Shown here: positions 1-8,062 of the stretch, piece after piece | Layout of the letters: the number at the start of each line of letters is the position of its first letter | Numbering within the stretch: position 1 is the first letter of the stretch | Assembly (NCBI RefSeq): GCF_001895045.1 | Contig: NZ_BDAM01000010.1 | Location: 248,001-312,000 of the forward strand | Length of the DNA: 64,000 bases | Source of the DNA: Rhodococcus coprophilus NBRC 100603 | Lineage (GTDB): Bacteria > Actinomycetota > Actinomycetes > Mycobacteriales > Mycobacteriaceae | Direction: 5' to 3' | Translations under genes and position numbers: made by a program | The notes under the pieces: generated by a model | The model's database searches: none | Told to the model about the DNA's origin: nothing | Seen by the model: only the letters and a program-made list of their open reading frames with translations

Positions 1-891
1 CCAGACGACCCAGCCGACGCCCGGATAGACGAGACCGTACTTGTGGCCCGACGTGCTGATCGACGCGACCCGGTCGAGGCGGAAGTCCCACACCAGGTCC
101 GGCTGACAGAACGGCGCGATCATCGCGCCGGACGCGCCGTCGACATGAATCGGGACATCGACGCCGGTGTCGGCGGCGATGCGGTTCAGGGCCGCACTGA
201 TTTCGGCAACAGGTTCGTACGCTCCGGTGTACGTCACGCCCATGATGGCGACGACGCCGATGGTGTTCTCGTCCACGTACTTGTCGAGTTCGTGTCCGTC
301 AAGAGTTCTGTGCTCCAAGGTGATGGGTACATACCGTGCTTCGACTTCGAAGTAGTTGCAGAACTTCTCCCAGCACACCTGAACAGCGCTCGAGAGTACG
401 ATGTTCGGTGCCTCGGTGGACTTGCCTTCTGAGCGCCGGCGCTTCTGCCACCTCCGTTTGAGTGCCAATCCGCCGAGCATGCACGCCTCGGAGGAACCGA
501 TCGTGGACGTTCCGATGGTGTTGTCGGGATCGGTGGCGTTCCACAAATCGGCAAGTATTGTCCAGCAACGTGTTTCGATAGCCGCGGTTTGCGGATACTC
601 GTCCTTGTCGATCATGTTCTTGTCGGCGGACTCGGTGTAGAGCCGAACGGCAAAGTCGTCCATCCACGTGCCGACGAATGTGGCCAGATTCAGCCGCGCG
701 TTGCCGTCCAGCATCGCCTCGTCGTGCACAATCTGGTAGGCGGTCTCGGGATACGACTCCGACTGCGGCATCCGGTTTTTCGGGAGGTCGGTGGCCTCCC
801 CCGGTCGCTCGAAGACAGGATTGAGCGAAAGCGAGTCGCTGGTGCCGACACCGCGTCCACGGAACTCGGTGGGATCGGTGGGTTCGGACAT
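1..891 (-). CDS. gadB: glutamate decarboxylase (3' end outside window)
   Basis: This PLP enzyme decarboxylates glutamate to GABA and consumes a proton, usually as acid-stress protection. The 297 visible residues start at an ATG at 891 behind a purine-rich SD (GGGAGAGGGAG) and stay open to the left window edge, so about 160 C-terminal residues are missing compared with the usual ~460. Visible signatures are HVDGASG (residues 249-255, with the Asp that contacts the pyridine nitrogen) and SGHKYGL with the Schiff-base Lys at about 284. The N-terminus (TEFRGRGVGTSDSLSLNP) looks like other bacterial Gad proteins. No glutamate/GABA antiporter is visible on this side. The family call is very secure; acid regulation cannot be judged from the sequence. 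Confidence 0.95.
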   Translation of the reverse strand, partial: MSEPTDPTEFRGRGVGTSDSLSLNPVFERPGEATDLPKNRMPQSESYPETAYQIVHDEAMLDGNARLNLATFVGTWMDDFAVRLYTESADKNMIDKDEYPQTAAIETRCWTILADLWNATDPDNTIGTSTIGSSEACMLGGLALKRRWQKRRRSEGKSTEAPNIVLSSAVQVCWEKFCNYFEVEARYVPITLEHRTLDGHELDKYVDENTIGVVAIMGVTYTGAYEPVAEISAALNRIAADTGVDVPIHVDGASGAMIAPFCQPDLVWDFRLDRVASISTSGHKYGLVYPGVGWVVW

Positions 892-928
892 GATTCTCCC
901 TCTCCCTCAATACGCGGATCGGACAGTT

Positions 929-953
929 GTTCGACCGAACCTCGACCGAACCT
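929..953. promoter_or_regulatory. tandem TCGACCGAACCT repeats upstream of gadB
   Basis: TCGACCGAACCT occurs at 931-942 and again at 942-953, an 11-bp period that places both copies on the same face of the helix. The first copy is also part of the short inverted repeat GTTCG-AC-CGAAC (929-940). The site lies 38-62 bp upstream of the gadB start in a 272-bp gene-free gap. It could bind an activator or repressor of gadB; no specific regulator is recognised. The rest of the gap (954-1163) shows nothing clear. Confidence 0.3.
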
Positions 954-1163
954 TCCGGGCAGCCATACCTGTTCCCTACTGTCAGGAATCAGCGACGGCA
1001 CCGAGTTCCGAGCGCCAGCGGGATGCAATCGTATCGCGGTTGGGAACACGAGAATCGGGAAAGACGCAAATCGACGGGTGCCTGAAAGGGGCCGAACCGG
1101 TCAGCCAGTCCGATCCGCATGCAGTCCGACGCGATCCGAGGCGTGACCGTTCGATCGCCCCAG

Positions 1164-2042
1164 TCACCGGTCGATGACCACCGCCTGCAGCATTTCCTTC
1201 CAGTGCCGTAGCGGTAGCAGGTGTCCTTCGCCGTCGTAGAACACCAGTTCGGCGTTCGGTAGGTGCTGTGCGAGCCATTCGCCGGCGGCCGGTGGCGTCA
1301 TCTCATCCCTACCGCCGTACCAGAGGTGGACCGGTGCCGAGACGTCGCCGACGTCGAATCCCCACGGGCCGACGAAGGCCACGTTGTCCCAGGCTATCCC
1401 CATGTGCCCTTGCCGCAACGCCTCTCGGAAGGAGACGAACAGAGCCTTCCGCGCTGCGGGATCGTTGACGACCTCCGGATCGCTCTCCGCCCACATCCAT
1501 TCGATCCACGGTGCCTGCTGGTCGTCCTTCACCGCGACCATCGCCTCGAGCAGAGCCCGGTTACCCGCCGCGAATTGCTCGGCTGCGCGAGCGGGTTCGT
1601 CGGGAAGATACGACAGCGCCCGGAGGTCGTTTTCCGTCAGAGCCTCCCGTGCCCCGGGCATCGCCTGCACGGGTGCAGGTCCCCCCGACACCCCGACCCG
1701 GGTGACGCGGCCGGTCAGCGCGGCCGCCGTAGCCAGTGCGAACGGTCCCCCACCCGACCATCCGAAAGCGGCGAACCGGTCCACGCCGAGTTTGTCGACG
1801 ATGACCTCGACATCGAGCGCCACCGATCCCAGGGTGCTCGCAGCGGCATCGGAGCGGCCGTAGCCAGGGCGATCGAAACTGATCACCCGAACACCCATCC
1901 GTTCGGCGATATCGTCGCCGAAGCCGGGCTCGAGCCGCGACCCAGGGGTTCCGTGGAAATACACCAGAGGGACGCCGTCGGTATTACCGCTGTCTCGCAC
2001 CACGACGGACCGATCGCCGACGGTGATCTCGAATTCGTGCAT
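1164..2042 (-). CDS. alpha/beta hydrolase
   Basis: A 292-residue alpha/beta-hydrolase-fold enzyme of unknown substrate. Visible motifs are the oxyanion-hole HGTPGSR near residue 30, a nucleophile elbow GWSGGGP near residue 105, and a C-terminal GEGH that supplies the catalytic His. The ATG at 2042 was chosen because similarity begins there (MHEFEITVGD); in-frame sequence further upstream runs into the cyanase gene. The start is 58 bp downstream of the cynS stop on the same strand, so it is probably the third gene of a transporter-cynS-hydrolase unit. Any role in cyanate metabolism is only positional. A paralogue lies at 19376-20287. Confidence 0.85.
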   Translation of the reverse strand: MHEFEITVGDRSVVVRDSGNTDGVPLVYFHGTPGSRLEPGFGDDIAERMGVRVISFDRPGYGRSDAAASTLGSVALDVEVIVDKLGVDRFAAFGWSGGGPFALATAAALTGRVTRVGVSGGPAPVQAMPGAREALTENDLRALSYLPDEPARAAEQFAAGNRALLEAMVAVKDDQQAPWIEWMWAESDPEVVNDPAARKALFVSFREALRQGHMGIAWDNVAFVGPWGFDVGDVSAPVHLWYGGRDEMTPPAAGEWLAQHLPNAELVFYDGEGHLLPLRHWKEMLQAVVIDR

Positions 2043-2100
2043 CTCGGAAGGGTATGCGGCGGCGACCGTATCGGCACGTCCTCGGTTGCCCTTTACCGAC

Positions 2101-2550
2101 CTACCAGCGGTAGTCCAAGAACTTTCCGTCGAAGGTGACAACCACCCGGTCCCCGTCCGGATCGGGGCGCCGCTCGATGTCGACGGTGAAGTTGATCGCG
2201 CTCATGATGCCGTCACCGAACTCTTCGTGGATCAGCGCCTTGAGCGCGGGCCCGTACACCGAAAGTGCCTCGGAGAAGCGATAGATCGTGGGATCGCGCA
2301 TGACCTCGGGCGACGAGCCACGGTGAGGTTGCAGTGCCAGACTTTCTGCGACCGCTTCGTCCAATCCGAGTCGTTCGCATATGCGATCCGCCTGCTCTGT
2401 GCCGAGCGGGTGCTGCCCCAGGAGCGCAGCGGTCGTCCATACCAGGGGTGCGCCGAGGTGGTCGGCGAGTTCCGCCCACGTGAGGCCTTGACGGATTCGT
2501 GCTGCGTCGACCAGTGCTGCGGCCTCGTCCTTCGGAAGAATCGGTTTCAC
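2101..2550 (-). CDS. cynS: cyanate hydratase (cyanase)
   Basis: Cyanase converts cyanate plus bicarbonate to CO2 and carbamate, which decomposes to ammonia and CO2, so it detoxifies cyanate and provides nitrogen. The protein has 149 residues (family about 156). It shows the N-terminal helix-turn-helix-like domain (about 10-75) and the C-terminal catalytic domain DPTIYRFSEAL...GDGIMSAINF. The catalytic triad known from the E. coli enzyme maps to Arg91, Glu94 and Ser117, all present. The GTG start at 2550 follows an AAGGGA SD. It lies 66 bp downstream of a formate/nitrite-type channel gene on the same strand. Confidence 0.96.
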   Translation of the reverse strand: MKPILPKDEAAALVDAARIRQGLTWAELADHLGAPLVWTTAALLGQHPLGTEQADRICERLGLDEAVAESLALQPHRGSSPEVMRDPTIYRFSEALSVYGPALKALIHEEFGDGIMSAINFTVDIERRPDPDGDRVVVTFDGKFLDYRW

Positions 2551-2616
2551 GGATATTCCCTTTCGAATTCGTTACGGACAGCGATGCTTCGTTGCCGGCA
2601 AGTGGGCCGGGGTAGC

Positions 2617-3468
2617 TCAGGCCGATGCGGGTTCCGATTCCTTGACCTCCGGTTCGGTTCCGGCTCCCCGCTTCGGAGCAGTGCGCATGTGCGTCGCATA
2701 GATCACGGCGCCGACGAAGACGATGCCGCCCACCAGATTCCCGAGGACGGTCGGGATTTCGTTCCACACGAGGTAATCTCCCAGCGAGAATTCGCCGCCG
2801 AGCAACAGGCCGGACGGGAACAGGAACATGTTGACCACGGAATGCTCGAAACCCATGTAGAAGAACAACATGATCGGCATCCACATCACCAGAATCTTGC
2901 CGGGGACGCTCTTGGACATCAGCGCCGCAACGACAGCGGTGGAGACCATCCAGTTGCACAGCACACCCCGGAGGAACAGCGTCGTCATGCCTGCCGCGCC
3001 GTGCTCGGCGTAGCCGACCGTGCGCGCTTCGCCGATGTGCATGAGCTGCTGGGCCACATCGTTCGGCGGGATGGAATAGCCGTAGGTGAGGATGAAGGTG
3101 ATCATGACGGCGACTGTGAGCGCGCCCGCGAAGTTGCCCAGGAACACGAGGCCCCAGTTGCGGAGTATCGCACCGACGGTCACCCCAGGACGTTTGTCGA
3201 AGTATGCAACCGGGGCAAGCGTGAATACCCCTGTGAGCAAGTCGAACCCGAGTAGGTAGAGCATGCAGAAGCCCACCGGGAAGAGAACCGCGCCGAGCAG
3301 TGCGTTGCCGGTCTGCACGGTGACCGTGACGGCGAATGCAGCGGCGAGTGCAAGAATTGCGCCACCCATGTAGGAACGGATGAGGGTGTCCCGTGTGGAC
3401 ATGAGGACCTTGCTCTGGCCCGCGTCGACCATCGAGCGGGCGAGTTCGGCTGGGGGAACGTAGGACAC
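2617..3468 (-). CDS. formate/nitrite transporter family channel, likely for cyanate
   Basis: A 283-residue integral membrane protein of the FNT (FocA/NirC) family, normally a pentameric channel for small monovalent anions with six helices per subunit. The segment MGFEHSVVNMFLFP matches the family signature that carries the central pore His. The GTG start at 3468 has a strong AGGAGGT SD. It is the first gene ahead of cynS, so I infer that its cargo is cyanate, an anion similar in size and charge to formate and nitrite. The E. coli cyn operon uses an unrelated permease (CynX). The C-terminus is a charged cytoplasmic tail rich in Glu and Lys. Confidence 0.88.
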   Translation of the reverse strand: MSYVPPAELARSMVDAGQSKVLMSTRDTLIRSYMGGAILALAAAFAVTVTVQTGNALLGAVLFPVGFCMLYLLGFDLLTGVFTLAPVAYFDKRPGVTVGAILRNWGLVFLGNFAGALTVAVMITFILTYGYSIPPNDVAQQLMHIGEARTVGYAEHGAAGMTTLFLRGVLCNWMVSTAVVAALMSKSVPGKILVMWMPIMLFFYMGFEHSVVNMFLFPSGLLLGGEFSLGDYLVWNEIPTVLGNLVGGIVFVGAVIYATHMRTAPKRGAGTEPEVKESEPASA

Positions 3469-3622
3469 ATCAACCTCCTGGTCGGGTAGTGCCGGGCCAG
3501 TGTCCCGAGGCTGCGTGTCCGATATGTTGCCGAGCAGTGACAGGCGGAGTTAAGTTCCCCTCGCACCGGCATCGGCGCTGCTGTGAGGTCGTTCGTGCTT
3601 GTGTGAGAGCGGCGAGCCGGGA

Positions 3623-4978
3623 TTACGACCGGTTGCTGCGACCGGCGCTGTATTCGCGATGGGGGACGAACTCGAAAGTCAGCATGGCCCACGCCGCGGG
3701 CAGGAGGTACCGGAGTTTGAAGAGGACGAAACGCTTGTCCGCCCCGGCGTGAAACTTGTCCAGATAGCGATACAGCGACTCGAGCGCGATGATCGAGTCG
3801 CCGAGACGAAGACCCATCCGCACAGCAGACTGCCACCGCGCGGTCCCGTTCGGACCGAGTAGATCGGGAAACGGGGCGAATGCCAACGACACCGACGTCC
3901 CGCCCGCGTGGCGGACATGGTCGATGACGTCGACGGCCATCCGCTCGTCTGTGCCGTTCGGTGCCTTGGGACTGCGCCACGGTACGTCCAGGCTCCATTC
4001 GTCACCGTGATCCGCGAGACCGTATCGCTGGAACCCGACGGGAATCATGTCCCGGTCGCGTGCGATGACGATCATCATGTTCGGGTATGTCCCATCGAGA
4101 AGGTGGTCGAGGATCATGGAAAAGCCCCGGCGCTGGTGCCCGGAGCGAGTGTGGGAGACGATCTCGAGCAGTTGATTGCGCACTTCGGGGGACAGATCCC
4201 TCTCCGCGATGATCTCGGTGGTGACTCCCGCGTTCTGGCTGCGATGAACCGCCTGGCGCAGATTGCGGAAGCGCCGGCCGACGAGGGTGAAGTGCCCGAC
4301 ATCCACGACGACATCGCACCCGATACACACCGACCTCATGCGTGGGCGACCCCGATCGCCCGACTGCCACAACCGGGCAGTGTTCTCACTGGCCCCGAGG
4401 ACCGCCACGCGCCACCCTCGATCGGACGCGAAGCGCGCGAAATCCGACAGCAGATCGTCGAATGCCGGCGAGTGGCCCACCGGGTCGCCGGACACCACCG
4501 CGATACCGGCGCGGGCGCGGTAGCCGATCGCGGCGGTGCGGCCGGCATTGTAGAAATACGATTTGGACGAGTTCAGGGCGAAGGGCGCCAAGGGATCGCC
4601 GCTGCTCTCCTCGACAAGCGAGGCGATCCGGTCTTCCTCCTCGGGTTCCGGCCTACTACCCACGGGAAGCACCAGCACCGGACCCGACACCGCGATCGCG
4701 ACGAACGCGACATGGCTGTGCTCCCACGCATACGCCAGACCTGCCACCAGGAGGCACAGCAGGGCCGCAGCCGCGTGAATACGGGTCATCGGACGGCGCA
4801 GCCACACGCCGCGGGCGACGAACGCTATCGCGACAGCGAGGGCGACGATCAGAACGGTGCCCCTGCCCGACCGGTACGCCGCGATCTCGAACGCGATCAT
4901 CGCGAGGAGATACAAACGGAGTCCGGCACGCTGCACGCCGGGTGCCGCCGAGGACGCGGCGGATTGCAGGGTCGTCAT
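3623..4978 (-). CDS. DUF2156 / phosphatidylglycerol lysyltransferase C-domain membrane protein
   Basis: A 451-residue protein with about four N-terminal membrane helices (residues 18-105) followed by a DUF2156 domain (about 115-440), the GNAT-like aminoacyl-transfer domain of MprF/LysX-type lipid aminoacylases. These enzymes move an amino acid from aminoacyl-tRNA to phosphatidylglycerol and lower the surface charge. The multi-helix flippase of full MprF is absent, and no fused lysyl-tRNA synthetase is present. The ATG at 4978 was preferred over a longer frame because the membrane segment follows at once and GAGAGA precedes it. Substrate and activity are inferred from family only. Confidence 0.8.
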   Translation of the reverse strand: MTTLQSAASSAAPGVQRAGLRLYLLAMIAFEIAAYRSGRGTVLIVALAVAIAFVARGVWLRRPMTRIHAAAALLCLLVAGLAYAWEHSHVAFVAIAVSGPVLVLPVGSRPEPEEEDRIASLVEESSGDPLAPFALNSSKSYFYNAGRTAAIGYRARAGIAVVSGDPVGHSPAFDDLLSDFARFASDRGWRVAVLGASENTARLWQSGDRGRPRMRSVCIGCDVVVDVGHFTLVGRRFRNLRQAVHRSQNAGVTTEIIAERDLSPEVRNQLLEIVSHTRSGHQRRGFSMILDHLLDGTYPNMMIVIARDRDMIPVGFQRYGLADHGDEWSLDVPWRSPKAPNGTDERMAVDVIDHVRHAGGTSVSLAFAPFPDLLGPNGTARWQSAVRMGLRLGDSIIALESLYRYLDKFHAGADKRFVLFKLRYLLPAAWAMLTFEFVPHREYSAGRSNRS

Positions 4979-5143
4979 GGGTGTCTCTCGATTCTCAGCG
5001 ACATCGGACGCCCTTACGACCGTATGCCCGCTGAATCCTCCGCTCCGCAGTTTCGGGTGAAGAGCGAGCACGCAAAGGAACGAACCAGCCTTATCCGGCG
5101 CCACAGCCGGCGCCGCGTCCGCCCACGACCCGAGCGACCGGTA

Positions 5144-5179
5144 GCGCCCGCTCGAACCGCATCCGGTTCGAGCGGGCGC
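5144..5179 (-). terminator. 15-bp perfect hairpin after SRPBCC gene
   Basis: GCGCCCGCTCGAACC (5144-5158) and its exact complement (5165-5179) flank a 6-nt loop just past the stop of the SRPBCC gene (5196). There is no clear U-tract, as is common in actinobacterial terminators. It separates the ArsR-SRPBCC pair from the DUF2156 gene. Confidence 0.75.
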
Positions 5180-5195
5180 TCGGTCTGTCCGTGGC

Positions 5196-5681
5196 TCAGG
5201 CCGCGACCAGAGCGTCGATCTGTGCGAGCGCGGACGAGGTTCCCTCGATGATGCCCATGTCCACGACCTTCCCGAGTGCTTCGGCAGAGTCGTACGTGCT
5301 CACATATGTCGCTCGAGTGCCACTGCCGTTTTCGGTGAAGCTGTAGACGTTCGTGGATACCGGGAGGTCGGGATCCGGATGGAACTCCTGATCGGCGAAA
5401 CCGTCGGAAAAGGCGAAGCTCCGGGGTTCGTCGACCGCGGAGATCTGCCAGTATCCTGGATACCTCTCACCCTCGGGGCTCGTCATGAAGTATGTGGTTC
5501 GGCCACCGGGCGACAGGTCGTGGTCCACAAAGGTCGCCGGGTACTCCGGTGGCCCCCAGACCTTTTCCAGTTGGCGCGGATCCGAGTAGATCTGCCAGAT
5601 ACGCTCCACCGGTGCCGCAAAATCCGCGGTGATCGTGAGCGTCAGATTGTCGATGTCCTTGTGGATGTCTGTCACGGGCAT
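5196..5681 (-). CDS. SRPBCC (AHSA1-like) domain protein
   Basis: A 161-residue START/Bet v1-like protein of the activator-of-Hsp90-ATPase (AHSA1) family. The fold shows in AAPVERIWQIYSDPRQLEKVWG near the N-terminus and GPPEYPATFVDHDLSPGG after it. Such proteins bind small hydrophobic ligands and are very often encoded next to an ArsR repressor, as here: the start lies 3 bp after the ArsR stop, with AGGAGG 9 nt ahead of the ATG. It is the second gene of a two-gene operon ending at the hairpin 5144-5179. The ligand is unknown. Confidence 0.88.
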   Translation of the reverse strand: MPVTDIHKDIDNLTLTITADFAAPVERIWQIYSDPRQLEKVWGPPEYPATFVDHDLSPGGRTTYFMTSPEGERYPGYWQISAVDEPRSFAFSDGFADQEFHPDPDLPVSTNVYSFTENGSGTRATYVSTYDSAEALGKVVDMGIIEGTSSALAQIDALVAA

Positions 5682-5684
5682 GAC

Positions 5685-6029
5685 TCATTCCTCCTGGTTC
5701 GAGTCGAACGCGATCAGTTCGTCGATGAGCGCGATGCGGCCACGCCAGATCTGTTCCAGCTCGGTGAGCATCGATGCCACCGACCGCACCGCTTCTACGT
5801 CACCGCTGGCAAGTTGCTCCCGGCCGCTGCGACGTTTGGTCAACAGGCCGGCCTTTTCCAGCACGGCGACATGCTTCTGGACCGCGGCGAAGCTCATGTC
5901 GTACTGCGCCGCGAGTGCGGAAACAGAGTGCTCTCCCGCCAGAACCCGGCGCATGATGTCGCGTCTGGTGCGGTCTGCGAGCGCTTGGAACAGGGCGTCG
6001 GCCCGGTCCTCGTCATCTCCTCCTTGCAT
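5685..6029 (-). CDS. ArsR-family transcriptional repressor
   Basis: A 114-residue winged-helix regulator. The HTH reads ADRTRRDIMRRVLAGEHSVS and SFAAVQKHVAVLEKAGLL. No clustered Cys/His metal site is visible, which fits the non-metal ArsR type that partners SRPBCC proteins. The ATG at 6029 (MQGGDDEDR) is preferred because the in-frame ATG at 6041 and TTG at 6065 lie inside or beyond a perfect palindrome (6038-6061) that should be the operator. No SD precedes the start, so the message may be nearly leaderless. It probably represses itself and the SRPBCC gene. Confidence 0.88.
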   Translation of the reverse strand: MQGGDDEDRADALFQALADRTRRDIMRRVLAGEHSVSALAAQYDMSFAAVQKHVAVLEKAGLLTKRRSGREQLASGDVEAVRSVASMLTELEQIWRGRIALIDELIAFDSNQEE

Positions 6030-6037
6030 AGGACACA

Positions 6038-6061
6038 ACATACAACCGAACGGTTGTATGT
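6038..6061. promoter_or_regulatory. ArsR operator palindrome
   Basis: A perfect inverted repeat of 11 bp, ACATACAACCG / CGGTTGTATGT, with a 2-bp AA spacer, ends 8 bp upstream of the arsR start. The core AACCGAACGGTT is typical of operators of ArsR-SRPBCC units. Its position predicts tight autorepression. Confidence 0.75.
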
Positions 6062-6254
6062 GCAACGGCTCGGCGCGGTCTTTTCGGGCACCCCAGCAAG
6101 TTCATATGTTGCGGCAGAGAGGGATAGGGAACCCAGGGGTCGCCGCCGAACAGCGGGGTTAGTGTGGATCTGACGACGCGCACTGCGTGGGCGCTGCGGC
6201 GTCTCGATGCGCATCCGGGCACACCGAGCCGCCGACCGAGACGAGGACATTCAG

Positions 6255-6950
6255 ATGACCGCGTTCGATCACGACAGCCTCGGCCGAGCGATGGCAGCGT
6301 TCGCACGATCTCTCGATTCCGGGGGTACCGACCTCGAGAGCACTCTGCGGCACGTCACCGCAGCCGCGGTGGACTTGATCCCAGGCGCCGACAGCGCTGA
6401 TATTCTCACGATCACAGGCCGCAAGAAGTTCGAATCGCACGCCGCCACCTCCCGGATGCCGGACGAAATGGATTCGCTCCAAGCGCAACTGGGCGAGGGC
6501 CCGTGCGTCGATGCCGCACACGATGCACTGCTCATTCGATCCGATGATCTGACCGTCGAGTCACGATGGCCGAGATTCGCCCCTGCCGCAGTCGAAGCCG
6601 GAGTATCGAGCGTCCTGTCGTTCAAGCTCTACGCCGGCAACGATCAAGCCGGTGCGCTGAATCTCTTCGCCGGACGCCCGCACGTCTTCGGTGCCGAGTC
6701 GATCCACCTCGGTGAGGTACTTGCTGCTCATGCCGCCATCGCTATTGTCGGCGCCCAACGTCGACAGCAACTGCACTCGGCCATCGCGTCACGAGACTTG
6801 ATCGGTCAGGCGAAGGGGATGCTCATGGAGCGCTACGCCGTCGATGCCGAGCGAGCATTCGACATGATGGTTGCACTGTCGCAGGAATCCAACGTACCCG
6901 TGGTCGAGATATCCCGGCGCATAGTAGATCTCGGCCCCGAGCCCCGCTGA
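6255..6950 (+). CDS. GAF-ANTAR antitermination regulator
   Basis: A 231-residue protein with an N-terminal GAF sensor domain (about 20-160) and a C-terminal ANTAR domain (about 170-225: LIGQAKGMLMERYAVDAERAF). ANTAR domains bind paired hexaloop RNA stem-loops and suppress termination; GAF domains bind small ligands or sense redox state. The ATG at 6255 was chosen over upstream in-frame starts because homology starts with MTAFDHDSLG and an AGGA-like SD precedes it. It is monocistronic between divergent and convergent neighbours. Targets are not visible here. Confidence 0.88.
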   Translation: MTAFDHDSLGRAMAAFARSLDSGGTDLESTLRHVTAAAVDLIPGADSADILTITGRKKFESHAATSRMPDEMDSLQAQLGEGPCVDAAHDALLIRSDDLTVESRWPRFAPAAVEAGVSSVLSFKLYAGNDQAGALNLFAGRPHVFGAESIHLGEVLAAHAAIAIVGAQRRQQLHSAIASRDLIGQAKGMLMERYAVDAERAFDMMVALSQESNVPVVEISRRIVDLGPEPR

Positions 6951-6987
6951 GCATCCCCCGGTCCGGTCGCGTCGACCGTCATGGAGT

Positions 6988-7926
6988 TCAGTCGCCGAAG
7001 CGTGCGACCAGGCGGCCGGCAACCTCGTTACGACGCAGCCGTTCCAGGCCCGCCCCGATCTCCTCGAACGCGATGTCCGTGTAGGCCGGTTCGATTTCAC
7101 GATCGAGCAGCAGCCCGAACACCTCTTCGATGTCCTGAACCGTGCCTCCCAGCGAACCGACGATGGTCTTGCCGAGAATCGACGAGGACTGGATGGTGAA
7201 GGTCGGGAGTCCCAGACCGACCTGGACGACCGTTCCGGTCCCTCGTTTCACGGCGTCGACAGCCTTCTGCGTTGTGTCGAAGCCCGCGTAGTCGACTACG
7301 AGATCGAAACCCTGGCCGGCCCATTCGGATGCGTCGCGCACGACATCGGCGACGCCTGCCTCCCGGGCGAGATCCCACACGGATTCCTTCGTTTCGGCGA
7401 CATGCACCTCGGCGCCCGCGAGTACCGCAGCGCGAGTACCGATCTGGCCCAATCCCCCGTACCCGATGACACCGACTTTCATCCCGGTGGTCGCGTGGCC
7501 GACCTTGATCATCGCGTGATAGGAAGTCATCCCTGCATCGGTCGCAAGGGCCGCCAGCGACAGGTCGAGCCCCTCCGGCACACGAGCAAGATCACGAGCG
7601 TCGGCGACGAGCTTGTCGGCGAAACCCCCCGGCGTGAACATTCCGAGCGGCGGGCGCACTCCGGACGAACAGACGCCCACGACGTCGCCGACCTTCCACC
7701 CCTCGACGCCTTCACCGATGGCGCTGATGACACCGGCATTCTCGTGCCCCTGGGTCATCGGCAGGAACGGCATGGTCCCTTCCCCGATCTCCATGTACAT
7801 GAGGTCGCTGTGACACAAGCCCGAAGCCTTGACGTCGATGACGACCTCTCCGGGACCCGGCGTCGGTTCCGGCACCTCGTTCAACGCGATCGGTTTACCG
7901 GATCCTTCGAACTGCCATGCCCTCAT
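6988..7926 (-). CDS. medium-chain alcohol dehydrogenase lacking the structural-zinc loop
   Basis: A 312-residue NAD(P)-dependent MDR-family dehydrogenase. Catalytic zinc ligands are present in GLCHSD and GHE, and the Rossmann motif is GYGGLGQ. The four-Cys structural-zinc lobe is replaced by a short loop (VCSSGVRPPLGMFTPGG), which shortens the protein against the usual ~340-350. The ATG at 7926 sits behind a clear GGAGAGG SD. It is divergent from terB. Family assignment is firm; the substrate (primary or secondary alcohol, or aldehyde) is unknown. Confidence 0.88.
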   Translation of the reverse strand: MRAWQFEGSGKPIALNEVPEPTPGPGEVVIDVKASGLCHSDLMYMEIGEGTMPFLPMTQGHENAGVISAIGEGVEGWKVGDVVGVCSSGVRPPLGMFTPGGFADKLVADARDLARVPEGLDLSLAALATDAGMTSYHAMIKVGHATTGMKVGVIGYGGLGQIGTRAAVLAGAEVHVAETKESVWDLAREAGVADVVRDASEWAGQGFDLVVDYAGFDTTQKAVDAVKRGTGTVVQVGLGLPTFTIQSSSILGKTIVGSLGGTVQDIEEVFGLLLDREIEPAYTDIAFEEIGAGLERLRRNEVAGRLVARFGD

Positions 7927-8062
7927 TGCTACACCTCTCCGTTGGATTGAGCCGGGGCTGTACGCCCGGTTCCTTTCCACCGTAGACATCCGCTCGCTGG
8001 AGCAGGGACCTTCGCAGTGATGGCAGAGTGGACTTCGACGGTTTCATCTATGAAAGGCAACA

